Positions 42,447 to 53,640 of a stretch of 64,000 nucleotides of DNA are shown piece by piece (position 1 is the stretch's first letter; the number at the start of each line of letters is the position of its first letter). The notes beneath the pieces were generated by a model that made no database searches, was not told the DNA's origin, and saw nothing but the letters and a program-made list of their open reading frames with translations. The DNA lies in the NCBI GenBank assembly GCA_037157565.1, contig JAZHRO010000026.1:36578501-36642500 (forward strand), written 5' to 3'. Origin of the DNA: Thalassia testudinum (Eukaryota > Streptophyta > Magnoliopsida > Alismatales > Hydrocharitaceae). The position numbers were made by a program, and so were the translations under genes.

Positions 42447-45400
42447 TGATGAGTGGCTACTCATCATGGCTAAAAGGCCGAAATTAAGCTAGACACTAAG
42501 CAAAACAATATCAAATTAACATATAAAAAGGGTTAAGTGTGGGAATTAAAGAAAAGACCTAAAACTTTTAATGTGTGTTAAAACCTCCTAATTAGGTCAC
42601 AAAAATGAGATATTCTGAAAACTAAAGAACAAATGATGATCCATGCATCAATTGAACACATAAACAAGTTTGAAAAGACAAATCAGAAGTAAAATCAATG
42701 TCTTAAATGGTCAATTAAGCACATGTAAAAATTTGAAAGCAATTGGACATCATTTAGGCTTAGAAATAAATAGATTACAATTAGGTCCTTCATGCATTAC
42801 ATTTCTACCCTTCAAAACTCCTTCTTGGACCTTTTTGCAAGCCGCAGGGACCCTTCTGTATGACTGCAAGGCCCTTCCAGTTATAGTTCTTTTCACTTAT
42901 GGACCTGCACGCTATTCTTCTACCCCTTCGTTCAAGGGTCTTCCTGCAAGTTTTCCCTCATTTCAGAGAGAAGCCTGTGTTCTTCACGCGCATTGTAGCA
43001 CGCGAAGAACACAGCCATTCTCGACCGTCCATCGCACTTTTGATCTCGATCTGCGGCTGGAATCAAATGGAACCTTCGCGCGATTCGGTGCGTGCGTTCA
43101 CCTCTCTTCCCAGATCTCATCTGACGGTCAGATCTCTCTCTTGACTCGCCGCGCGCTCTACCCATCTCATCCTCACCGCCGGCTTAATTTTGATTAACCA
43201 CACCCTTGCGGTGATTCCAATCACTGAGCTGCTACTTAAGCACCTCAGTGGTGTCGCGCGCAAGGGATCGCTCCCTCCTACATCTCTTAGCGATCAGTTC
43301 GTCCACTCCAGTCTCTCCTCCTCATCTAGACCCTGATTTCACAGCCACCGGCTGTGGAATCATCGCCTGCTCTCAACCCTCCTCGTCGCTAAGGACCTCG
43401 TAGCACCTGAGGACGACCCTGGAGTCTCACTAGCAGACTCTTCCCTCCGCTGGAGTCACCCTCCTCCTTTCTTCCTCCTTAGCCACCGGCTAAGGACCCA
43501 TAGGTCCCATTCTTCCTTTTAGTTTAGGTTTTTAATTCTACACAAGTAGTGTTAGATTTAGTTTGCAGTAGTTTAGAATAGATTTAGTTTTAATTGTTAG
43601 TGTTTAATGTTAGCTGTAGTTAGATTAGTCTTAGGAGTAGAATTAGTATTAGATCCCCTCCCTCACCTCCTCTGATCAGTCCAGATCAGAGGGGAAGAAT
43701 CATCTGTTCATTGTTCAATTTATCTCCCTCTTCATGTTTTGTTTTTCCATCATCCAAATTCTGATTCTTGTTTTTCCTTTTAATGACGAATTTTTCATCA
43801 ATCACCCACACATCCTGACCCAATTTCAGATCTGATGGTGCACTGCCTCAGATCTGAAAGTGGCGTCACAAGCACCATTTGGGGCTTCTCACTCACTCCA
43901 TTTGTTTCACAAAAGCCCCTCTGTTTTAAATGGATTGCCTCAGTTTGTCAGAGCACTTTTGATTTGGATTTTAAAGGATTTTTACTCTCTGAAATGTTTT
44001 GACAGATCTGACAAATTTAAGGGATTTTTGGCTTTCATTGTGGGCAAGGACTCTGAGAAGTTCTCTGGTGACAGAGAACCAATCAGAAGAGCCTTTCATG
44101 ATTCTGTTTATACTTTGTTTTGAATGCATTCGCCAGCTTCCATTAAATTTCCTTAATGCATTCTTAGTCTCTTTTTGCTATTTCAGAACTGCCATACAGT
44201 GTTGATGATCATTTCTGTATGGTGATTCTCTAACCTAAGGAGTTCTCCATACTCCTTAAGGTTGCAAGAAACTGGGATTGTATGTTTTTTGGTTTTAATT
44301 GATTGAGTTAAGTTCTCCTTCATGCTGTCTATAGCATTAGGAAGAGCTAACTCAATGCCATTTGTTGTTTTGATCTGAAAGGATGCTTCTGATAAGGTTT
44401 TTCCTAATGAGTATTTGAGCTGAATTTACATGAGATTTTCGTGAGATTTAAACCCCTTTCAGATTTGGATTTCATCTCTTCAATTTTTAGTTTGATTTGA
44501 ATTTTATCTTACTCCCAGTTACACAGCAACATGCTGCATCTAGCAGCTACATTCCCCTCTTCTCTAAACTCCCTTCTTCTCTAAATTTTCCTCTCATCTG
44601 TTGAATACATCCCTCTCTTCAAGTGGACTAACTGCAGCAGCAGTTAGCCCATTTGACAGTGGCTTAAGCCACTGCTGATGCTAAACAAAACACCCTGAAC
44701 AGCACACCTTCTCATCCCTCTCCATCTTCTCTGACAGTAGCTTAGCTGCTGTTTAAACTCAAATAAAAACTTAATCAACCCTAATTCCCTAACTTCATAC
44801 TAAAACCTAATTATACATACTTATTTTAAAACTGTAAATATACCTATCTATATCATTCTAACTATAATATACAGACTAATTATGTAAGTATAAATACATA
44901 GATATACTGTAATTACTGTACAAACTTATATATATATATATATATATATGTACATATGTAATCTATGTAAATATATGTATAAATACTAAACCATTATGTA
45001 TGTATTTACTTAATTATGTTTATATAAAGATACAGATTTCTATTTACATATTTAGTAGCTAGATTATAGATTAACTTAGCTAAATTAACAATTTAGAGCT
45101 ATAATTAAATTAAATAAATCTATAAACTTAGGATAATATTTATAGTAAGTAATTTAAGCTAATTAAAGTGTATTTATACCTAGTATAGCTTGCTGATTAG
45201 CTTAGTTTTAATTTAACAACCCAGAATAGCTATTTTAACCTAAATAAAACATAAATAAATTCGTAAAAATACAATAAAAATATGTATTAAATACTTAAGT
45301 ATGTAAATTAAAACTGTTTAAGGTCAATTAGACCATTTACTAATTATTTTATAAGTAATTAACTATTTAATCACCTAAATCAACCTGTATAATCAGCCTA

Positions 45401-46741
45401 GTTTAGCGAATTTATTTGTATAGTAAAAATATTTAAAATTCAAAATTAATTAATCAATTATGTAGTATTATGTAAATATTTTATTTACCATATTTTATTT
45501 TATTTTTTTTAATAATTTATGGCCCCCAAATCGAGGGCCAAAAACGTGCCCAGACGCAGCTGCGCCTGATTTCCAACGCACGATGTGGCGCTAGAATAGC
45601 ACCACATCGTGTGCTGCAAGTCAAGCGCAGCCACATATAAGTTAATTATGCTAAACGTTCATCAGTCGTCACAGCGCCGGGCGCCCGGAACAGCATCCTA
45701 TTCCATTGGATCCGATTACCCGTTAGCCATGTACCGTCTGATTTGCGATGAATGTGTGTGTGGGGGCCGGGGGCCCGAGCGTGCGAGCTTGAAGGCGTTG
45801 GGCTGAGGCCTTGCGTTGATATGAAAACGTAATTAAGCCACCTAATCTGAGATTAGGGCGCGCTTAGTAGAGGTCAGGTCCCGCCCTCTGGGTGCAGCGT
45901 ATCCCTCGAAAAGCGTGCCCGCAAATTTACACTGAATAATAAAAAAATGCTAATGACGGTTGCTTAATCCCCTTCGCCGCAGCACTTGAAAACTCTCTTA
46001 AGGCCGAAACATAACGCAAAAGCAAAGGAGAAGAAGAAAAGTCGCTATAGCCCATTACATTTGTATAAATAAACCCATATAATTAGTAACAGAATAAAAT
46101 GACACTATAAACGTCGCTAAAGACCTCAGTTTGCTTCTTTAGGTTGTATATAGTGTTTTCTGAGATTTAGCGACGCTTATATCTGTCACTGAAACTGCTG
46201 TATATGTTACTATACATAATAGACTAATAAGTTAAGTCTCTACACCATTGCATCCTAAGGTATTATATACTATTATGTTAGTACTAATAGGATAACTTGT
46301 AAATACATAGTTTAGAGTATAATAATAGATTGTTTGATGCTTGTTCATAGTTAGTATTTTTGCAAGCATTTCTTAGTAATTAGGTAAATAAAACACACAT
46401 TCATTCATTCTTTAATAAGATGTAAAGTTTCTTTTTGGAATTAGAGGATAATTTTGAGATCAAAGAGTGACCGAATTAAATTCAATAAATTGCCTCCCAG
46501 TGAACGACCTGGAACAAAACCAGTAAAAATTAGATAAATAAGCAAATGATAATAATGGTCGTAATGACTGGTATTCACCCATACTCACCACTATACGACA
46601 TTCTTAATGTTATATTATACACCCTATACTACGACATGATCATAACAATAATCATTCATCATCATACAACCATTGTGTTATATACACATTGTACATCATC
46701 GGTGTCATTGTTATCATTGTCATTCACACATAACAACATCA
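42447..46741 (+). mobile_element. T1 solo LTR (copy N1), 4295 bp
   Basis: The sequence runs from TGATGAGTGGCTACTCATCA to ...AACATCA, with a 5-bp duplication in the K1 pol gene on both sides. No PBS, purine tract or coding domain lies within, and it is colinear from end to end with T1 copies A, B and 1-1172. It is therefore a single LTR left by recombination. Landmarks are the U3 start, CTACTTAAG at 43232-43240 followed by a CT-rich leader, 'cagccaccggctg' palindromes (43340-43500), a Ser-box-free AT-rich block at 44770-45520 with (TA)n at 44931-44948, the foldback at 46100-46190, the conserved box at 46490-46515 and tRNA-Asp complements near the end. Confidence 0.9.
46581..46635 (+). promoter_or_regulatory. 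Two tRNA-Asp 5'-half complements in N1
   Basis: ATACTCACCACTATAC (46581-46596) and CTATACTACGAC (46624-46635) are in the sense orientation, 106-160 nt before the LTR end. They are the same pair as at 1065-1122; the second lacks two A residues compared with that copy. Confidence 0.45.
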
Positions 46742-48969
46742 GTATGGTTACTGAGATTCGCAGTTTCCTAAGACTGGCAGGCTACTACAAGAGGTTTATC
46801 AGGGGCTTTTCACAGATTGCACGTCCTATGACACAGTTGACTCGGAAGGACGTGCCCTTCACTTGGACAGACGCCTGTGAGGCGTGGTTTCAGGAGCTGA
46901 AGGAGAAGCTGACTTCAGCTCCCATGCTCACCATCCCAGACAGTAGTGGCAGGTTCGTTGTGTACACGGACGCCTCTTTGCAGGGGTTAGGGGGTGTGCT
47001 CATGCAGAGGGGTCACGTTGTCTCTTACGCTTCGCAGCAACTGAAGCCCCATGAGCATAGCTACCCTACCCACGACTTGGAGTTGGCAGCTGTTGTCTTC
47101 GCGCTGAAGACCTGGAGGCACTACTTGTACGGTGAGACCTTCGAGATTTTCACAGATCACAAGAGCCTCAGATACCTATTTAATCAGAAGGAGCTCAACA
47201 TGAGACAGAGACGTTGGTTGGAGCTCCTGAAGGACTACGACTGTAGCATTTCCTACCACCCGAGAAAGTCCAACGTGGTGGCTGACGCCTTGAGCCGGAA
47301 GGCGCCCGCACACTTGGCCAGTTTACAGGAGCAGAGTTGGAGCCTTTTGAAGGAGATGGGCAGTTGGCGACCCCTAGAGCTATAGGGGCACTGTGGGGCA
47401 ATGACTGTGACGCGACAGACGAGGCCAGAGCTGATAGATCGCATCATCACAGGGCAGATGGCCGACCCGTACTTGCAGTCCTTGCGTGACAGAGTATTGT
47501 CAGGAGACCCTGGAGACTTCTCTTTTACCGACCAGGTGCTGTGCATGAGGGGACGTTTGTGCATTCCCAGAGACGAGGAGCTGTTGAGAGAGCTCCTAAC
47601 TGAGGCACACGGTTCCAGATTCACCATACATCCCGGAAACACGAAGATGTACCATGACTTAAGACGGGAGTTTTGGTGGAGGGGGATGAAGTGGGATGTG
47701 GGTGAATTCGTGCAGCAGTGTTTAGTGTGCCAGCAAGTGAAAGCCGAGCATCAGAGGCCTGTAGGGCTGCTATAGCCACTTCCAGTGCCAGAGTGGAAGT
47801 GGGAGAGCATCACCATGGACTTGGTGGTGGGCTTACCTGTTACCCAGTGAGGACACGATGTAGTCTGGGTAATCGTTGATAGATTGACGAAGACGGCACG
47901 TTTCTTGCCGATCCGAGTCACCTTGGAACCAGCACAGTTGGTAGAGAGGTATATTCGCGACGTGGTACATCTACACGGAGTTCCGCGGGAGATCGTATCT
48001 AACCGGGATACCTGCTTTACGTCCCAATTTTGGGTTGAGTTTCAGCAGGCCCTGGGGACGCGGTTGAGATTCAGTACAGCTTACCACCCCCAGACGGACG
48101 GACAGTCTGAGCACACGATACAGACACATGAGGACCTTTTGCGTGCCTGTGTACTGGACTGGAGGGGTTCTTGGGAGGAGCACTTGCCCCTGGCAGAGTT
48201 TGCATACAATAACAGTTATCACTCGAGCATCGGCATGGCACCCTACGAGGCTTTGTACGGACGGAGGTGTACGGCACCCTTGAGTTGGGTTGAGGTGGGG
48301 ACCAAGTGGGAGGTTGGCCCCAGGCTGATCCGATAGAGTCAGGAGGTAGTCGAGCAGATTCACAGGCGACTCCGCACTGTCAGGAGCAGGCAGAAGAGCT
48401 ATGCAAATCGGAAACGCAGAGAGGTGCAGTTTGAGGTTGGGAACCACGTCTTCCTCCGTGTTTCGCCCATGAAGGGCCTACAGCGGTTTGGGGTGAGAGG
48501 GAAGCTTGCGTCGAGGTTCGTGGGGCCCTTTGAGGTCCTGGAGCAGGTTGGACCTATTGCTTACAGGCTTGCCCTCCCTCCTCAGCTTTCTGGTGTACAC
48601 GACGTGTTCCACATGTCCAACCTCAGGAAGTACGTCGCCGATCCCAGTCACGTCCTGAGTCATGAGAGTGTCGAGGTGGGCGATGACCTGACCTACCCCG
48701 AGCGGCCAGTGCAGAATCTTGACAGAGCCGTCCGCAGTCTGAGACGGAAGCAAGTACCCCTGGTGAAGGTCTTGTGGAGGAGCCAGCGGTATGAGGAGGC
48801 TACCTGGGAGCCTGAGGTAGCGATGCGGGAGCGGTACCTGGAGCTTTTCGCGGGTACGTCTTTTCAAACTGGCTTCGGTCCTCTTTGAATTTGTTATGCA
48901 TATATTGTTCTTTCCCGTACCCTAGTTAGCGCAAGTTTCGGGGACGAAATTCCTTTGAGTTTGTTATAT

Positions 48970-51726
48970 TGTTACGACTAGGGTAGCAAGCGTCGTTTAA
49001 GACGTCTGGGAAGTGGCCCAGATGTCTGGAAGCCTTCCCAGACGTCTGGTATTAAATTTTTTCGATGTACGGGTTCGCGTCAGTGCGCATGCGTGCGCAA
49101 ACTTAACTCGCCGCCCTCCCTCTTCTCTTTCCACTCCCTCCCTGCAGACGCAGCTTTCTCTTTCTCTCTCCCCGCAGCTGCCTTCAAATACGCTTCCCCT
49201 CTCCCTCACCCTCACTCCACCGCCTTCTTCTTCTTCTTCTCCCTATCAGTGAGAGAGCACGAGCGGGCGAGAGCGACAGTAGCGGCTGCTGCGAGTGTGC
49301 GGGGAGGAGGGGCTGTTGCGAGAGGAAGGGGCTCGATGTGAGGGTGCGAGCTTGCCAGGGCAGCTAGAGCCGACCGGCGGGAGAGTAGCGAGTGTGTGGT
49401 GCTGCGGAGGAGCTGCTGCAGCTTGGGCAGCAGGCGGACGCGGCACAGCATGGCCGAGCGCTGCGGGCGGAGAGCGAGAAGGTTATGATTCTGGGAAAAT
49501 TTCCCAGAATCAGACGTCTGGACTTACGTCCAAACGACGCGGAAGACGTTTGGAGGCAGGTCCAGCCGTCTAATAGGTACATTATTTATTATCTTCTCCT
49601 TTCGCGTGTACGGCCATGCAGCCGTTCCGCCGAGGTCTTCTGTACCTTTTCATGATGAGAGCGGGAGTGTGTGTGTGCAGGATTTGTTCGGGAAGGCGCA
49701 AGGGCTCGCCATCCCACACAGATCAGATGTCTGGGCAGAGCACCAGACGACGGAGAGGGCCTCTAGACGTCCAGGGTGACAATCAGACGTCTGGAAACTA
49801 AGTCCAGACGGTCTCGCGGGCTTCTGGACGTCTGAAGGACTGCACAGACCAAGGTAAGACCTGAGCTACCTTTTAAGACGTCTGGAAGAAGTTCCAGACG
49901 TCTGATTTTGTACAGACTGGTTGTTTTTGACCGTTTAGGATCCGTTCGGAGTCCGTTTTCCACGTTTCAAGTTTCATTCTTCCCAGATTTAGTTCCTCTA
50001 CCTGTTTACAGTAATTGTATACAGTTCTGAATAGCTCCTTGTCTTTGATCCTTGTGTTAGGACCCCGTTCCGTTGCGGCTCTGGGGGTTGCGGAGGCGTG
50101 CCGGCTTGCCGATTATGCCCCCAGTACTCCCGGTTTCGCGGGTAGAGTGGCCCTTTCAATTATTTATCAAAAATTATGCAATTGTGAAATAATTAATAGA
50201 GGTTAGGGTATTGCATGAACCCTAGGATTGAAAAACTATATTGAATGATAGATCATAGGGTATTGCATGAATCCTAGGACTGGAAAACTAGATTTAATGA
50301 TAGATCCTAGGGTATGGCATGAATCCTAAGACTGGAAAACTAAATTGAATATCTATACATTGCAGCCTTGGAAAAGTAGAAAGGAAACGATAACTGCCTG
50401 TAAATTGATTAACAGCTGCCTGTTTAAGAATGAAGAATTACTGTTGAGAACATGGATTATATGGATATAAAGTTGGAACGGTGAAACCTAAATTGGCTGA
50501 GTTAAAAGAGCATGAACCCTACGGGGAATTAGGAGTAGAACTCCTGGAAAGTGAATGGAATAGAATTGGGGAAGTGAGCTGGCCCTTGAGTAAGGAGTAC
50601 CAAGGAGAGCAACTGTCCCCCTGTGTAGTGCAGAGCGGAGCTAGTCGCCCCAGGGACTCGGGGTTAGGTCTGGCCACTTTGTACCGACTTTTGGCCCTTG
50701 TGTACACAGTACCGAGGAGAGCTACTAGTGTAGGGAGAGCACTAGCTACCCCACGAGTCCCGGGGTTCTGCTAGCCCTCCTACACCGACTTGTTAGGCCC
50801 ACTGGGCAAACCAGGGTAGTCAGGCGAGGGTGCGCGGACTGTGGAGGGGCAAGACCCCTGTTTGGTTATTGTGGAGGGGCAAGACCCCTGCTTGGTTACT
50901 GTGGAGGGGCTGGGCCCCTGTTACTGAGAGGGCTCTACCCTATACTGGTTCCGTGCTCTGCTTTGGGCGCACCCGTTAACGGAAACGATTGACCGCGTGC
51001 TAGTGCGGGGTAGCTACCCATGCGTTTATCACGTGTGCCGCAGTCACCGTTACGTCTGTCAGCAACCTTGGGGTGGTTGACTGAGGGTAGGACCACCACG
51101 GGGGACTCTCCCGGCCAGGAGAGCACCACATGTTACTTCTACTTTTCGGAAAAGACTACAATCAAGATCGTTCCCACGAGGAACATTCGAGATCAAGAGA
51201 AAGATCTGAGAAATAATTCAATAGTGAATAAATGGGAAAAATATAAAGAAAGAAATTAAAAATATAACAGCTACTGTCCACCTTACTGTTTCTTAGCTTT
51301 TCGTTGCCACTCTACTCAGCGTTTTGCTGACGTGTCACCTTTGTTACCTTTTCAGGACCAGGTGTTGAGCAGCCAGAGTCGGCGTCTACAGAGGGTGCTG
51401 GGCCTAGTAGAGCCCAGTAGTGTTACTTGTGTAGTATCCACTGTACATCTCTTTACGTTGTAGTGAGTAGTTCTGTTACCCCTGTACGCTTTTTATTGTA
51501 AGCTTCATGTTTATGTGCATGTTTATTTTCTTTACTGTTGTGGTGATGTATACTGTAGTATTTCTTTCTTACTGCTGTATTTTGTTACTGCTAGTTATGT
51601 ACATGGTGAATGTGGTTTATTTTACTGCTCTTTTGGTCACTTTCTCGCTGGACGACTAGGTCTTGGGATCAGTCGAGTCAGTCCAATTCTCGTGTCTCGT
51701 AGGGATTCGGGAATCGGGTCGTTACA
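48970..51726 (+). repeat. 3' LTR of K1
   Basis: It starts TGTTACGACTAGGG and ends GGTCGTTACA, followed by CCTTC. It is colinear with 36907-39621 but has three instead of two copies of the 30-bp GTGGAGGGG unit (50841, 50871, 50901). Confidence 0.9.
49487..49511 (+). other. Perfect 12-bp hairpin in K1 LTR leader
   Basis: GATTCTGGGAAA pairs with TTTCCCAGAATC around one base and is followed directly by a CAGACGTCTG box. It lies downstream of the putative transcription start, so it would be in the RNA. K2 has a hairpin of different sequence at the same place. Confidence 0.6.
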
Positions 51727-51731
51727 CCTTC

Positions 51732-53211
51732 GCCCCTCACCCGAACCCTAACCCCTCTCCTATATATACCCCCCCTCCCTTCTCCTCTCCTCCCCTCCTC
51801 ACACCACAGCCACCGCTATCTCCACCTTCTTCTGCGATAGCCACCTTCCCATCCTTGCTGCTGTAGCCGCGGCGAGGAAGAGAGAAGCCAGCGAGGGAGA
51901 ACAGGGAAGAGCGAGTGTGAGAGAGTGTGAGGGAGTGAGAGCGGGGGAGGAGGAAGACAACAGCGGGAGCTCGGTGGAGCTCAAAGAGGAGCTCATAGGA
52001 GAGAGGAGGACGTTGGCGAGGAGCTGCTCAAGCTCCTGCAGCGGCTGGAGCTGTCGCTGTGGGCTGGAGCAGAGCGAGCTACGAGGAGTTTCTGATACTG
52101 GAAGTTTTCCAGTATCAGACGTCTAGAGTGAAGTCCAAACAACTGGCGAGGCACCTGGACATCCGGAGCTAAGGCCGGACGTCTGAAAGCACGTATCACG
52201 TGAGGTATGTACATTCCTACCCTGATTTAAGCCATGTAGAAGATCTCAACGCAGTTGTTGGCCTGAAACCGTGCCTACATTTTCGTACGCAGGGCAGGCT
52301 TTGGGAAGGCGTGGGGTACGCTTTCCTAAGTATTGTTAGACGTCTGATCACGTCTCCAGACGTCCGGAGGTACTTCCAGAAGATCAGAGATCTTGTCCGA
52401 CGTCTGGAACTGCCCTCAGACGGTCACAGTGGGAGTCTAGACATCTGAATCAACTGCAGGAAACATAAGGTGAGTTTTGATGTCTTTTAAGACGTTTGGA
52501 ACTAGTCTCAGACATTCGATTTTAATCAGAAACCACGTATTTGGCTTGTTTAAGGCCCAAACGGAATCGGATTTCCACAAACGAAGTACCGTTATTTCCC
52601 ATTCAAGTTCCTCTACGTATTCGTGTTGAGTATTTACTTTTTTGAGCTCATCTAATGTACATTGGTCGCTGGTACAGGTTACCAGTCAGTGGCGTGTTCG
52701 GGGTCTGCGAAGACATCGAGATCTGTGGCACAGGCCCCCATTTCTCCCGTGATACCTGGTAGAGTGGTTGAACTCAATTGTTAATATTTAAATGAGAATG
52801 TACTTGGTTGGAATAGTCGGATTGAACGCTAGGATGTGGAATGAACACTAGGGTAGAAATGAATGAGCCTGTTTGAACTGTACTTTTTACTTGAATGCAT
52901 GATTAAGATAAATTGCTAGCAAATGCCCATAGTATAATTATGAGAAATATGTTAAAATACTAACTGCCTATATGTGAATGAGAATTGAACTGTAAAATCG
53001 CAAGTTGCATGTTGTGATATAGAACTGAATTATGGAAACACGAGCTGCCTGTATATGGATGAGGAACGAATTATGAAACATGAGATCTGAGTTTGGATAA
53101 ATGAGATGAATATGAGCATGAACCTTACAAGAAATTAAGAGTAGAACTCCTGTGGATAAATGGAATCTGGAATGTAGACGGGAAGTGTGCTAGCCAATGT
53201 GTACGTGATAC
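51732..53211 (+). repeat. K2 5' LTR, middle piece
   Basis: It continues the K2 LTR after K1. It has a strong TATA box (CTATATATA, 51760-51768), a CT-rich leader, the CTGATACTGGAA/TTCCAGTATCAG hairpin (52092-52118) next to a GACGTC box, and the 'tagagtggttgaactc' block. It ends with the GATAC duplicated by T2 (53207-53211). Confidence 0.8.
51760..51768 (+). promoter_or_regulatory. TATA box of K2 5' LTR
   Basis: CTATATATA sits in a C-rich context, with a CT-rich leader following. The 3' LTR of K2 has lost about 35 bp including this box (compare 61835-61850). Confidence 0.6.
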
Positions 53212-53247
53212 TGGTGGGGATTCCTTCCTCTATAGTTTTATTATTTC

Positions 53248-53259
53248 GTCGTAGTATAG
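53248..53259 (-). promoter_or_regulatory. tRNA-Asp 5'-end complement in T2
   Basis: GTCGTAGTATAG on the + strand matches tRNA-Asp nt 1-15 less three bases. It lies 36 nt from the inner LTR edge and is antisense to the element, as in the other families. Confidence 0.45.
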
Positions 53260-53495
53260 TATAGAGGGAGGTGATTACCAGTTTAATACAATTTGTTACT
53301 CGGAAATAAAGAGTTCCCGAGGTCGAACTCAGGGAGCAAGTTGTATTCTAGGGGTACAAGTTTCTTTTACAAAAATAAAGAAAGAGAGAGAGAGAATTTG
53401 TTGGCTTTTCTTCTTTTCTCTTTGCTTCTCCTCTTCTTCCTTCTCAGATCTTCTGCTCTCTTCTTTTTGGTCTTCTTTTTCTTCTTTTCTTTCTT

Positions 53496-53640
53496 CTGCA
53501 GAGCGGTCCTGTTCTTCTTCTTCTTTCTTTCCTTTCTTCTGCAGAGCGGTCCTGTTCTTCTTCTTCTTCTTTCCTTTCTTCTGCAGAGCGGTCCTGTTCT
53601 TCTTCTTCTTCTTCTTTCTTTCCTTTCTTTTCCTTTCTTC
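53496..53640. repeat. 42/43-bp minisatellite (three copies)
   Basis: CTGCAGAGCGGTCCTGTTCT recurs at 53496, 53539 and 53581, joined by TTC/CTTT-rich spacers. The surrounding pyrimidine-rich tract is low complexity. Confidence 0.8.

Larger units (their letters stand above)
39804..48888 (+). pseudogene. K1 gag-pol polyprotein, interrupted by a T1 solo LTR and stops
   Basis: A single frame from ATG 39804 covers the whole polyprotein. The only shift, after 42446, equals the 4300 bp added by the T1 insertion. Gag core is 40150-40680 (LEQIEKVFDTL, WDRFVTLFCEQYFPHTW). A nucleocapsid motif lies near 40890-40930, with Tyr for the first Cys and Asp for the His of CX2CX4HX4C. Protease DSGATHS is at about 41199 and ILGMDWLS at 41410. 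RT has [15 protein letters not shown] and FIDD at 42222-42233. RNase H includes TDAS at 46966. Integrase has an intact HHCC (47600-47740) and DDE residues. The chromodomain is 48760-48850 (KVLWRSQRYEEATWEPE). In-frame stops are at 39918, 41568, 41937, 47383, 47773, 47848 and 48334; six of the seven look like C-to-T changes. A perfect 22-bp tandem duplication (41592-41635) lies between protease and RT. Confidence 0.9.
36907..51726 (+). mobile_element. Complete Tekay/Del-type chromovirus K1
   Basis: A full element with 2.7-kb LTRs, an initiator-Met PBS, a gag-protease-RT-RNase H-integrase-chromodomain polyprotein and a CCTTC duplication. Without the T1 solo LTR in pol it is 10.5 kb. The LTR ends are TGTTACGAC... 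and ...GTCGTTACA (the left LTR ends GTTGTTAGA). The conserved TTTCGGGGACGAAATT block after pol (48936-48951) is typical of this clade. Confidence 0.9.

Noticed and set aside
42670..43197. 175-codon frame in the T1 solo LTR
   Set aside because: The homologous stretch in T1 copy B (about 33390-33920) does not keep this frame, so it is a chance frame in U3.
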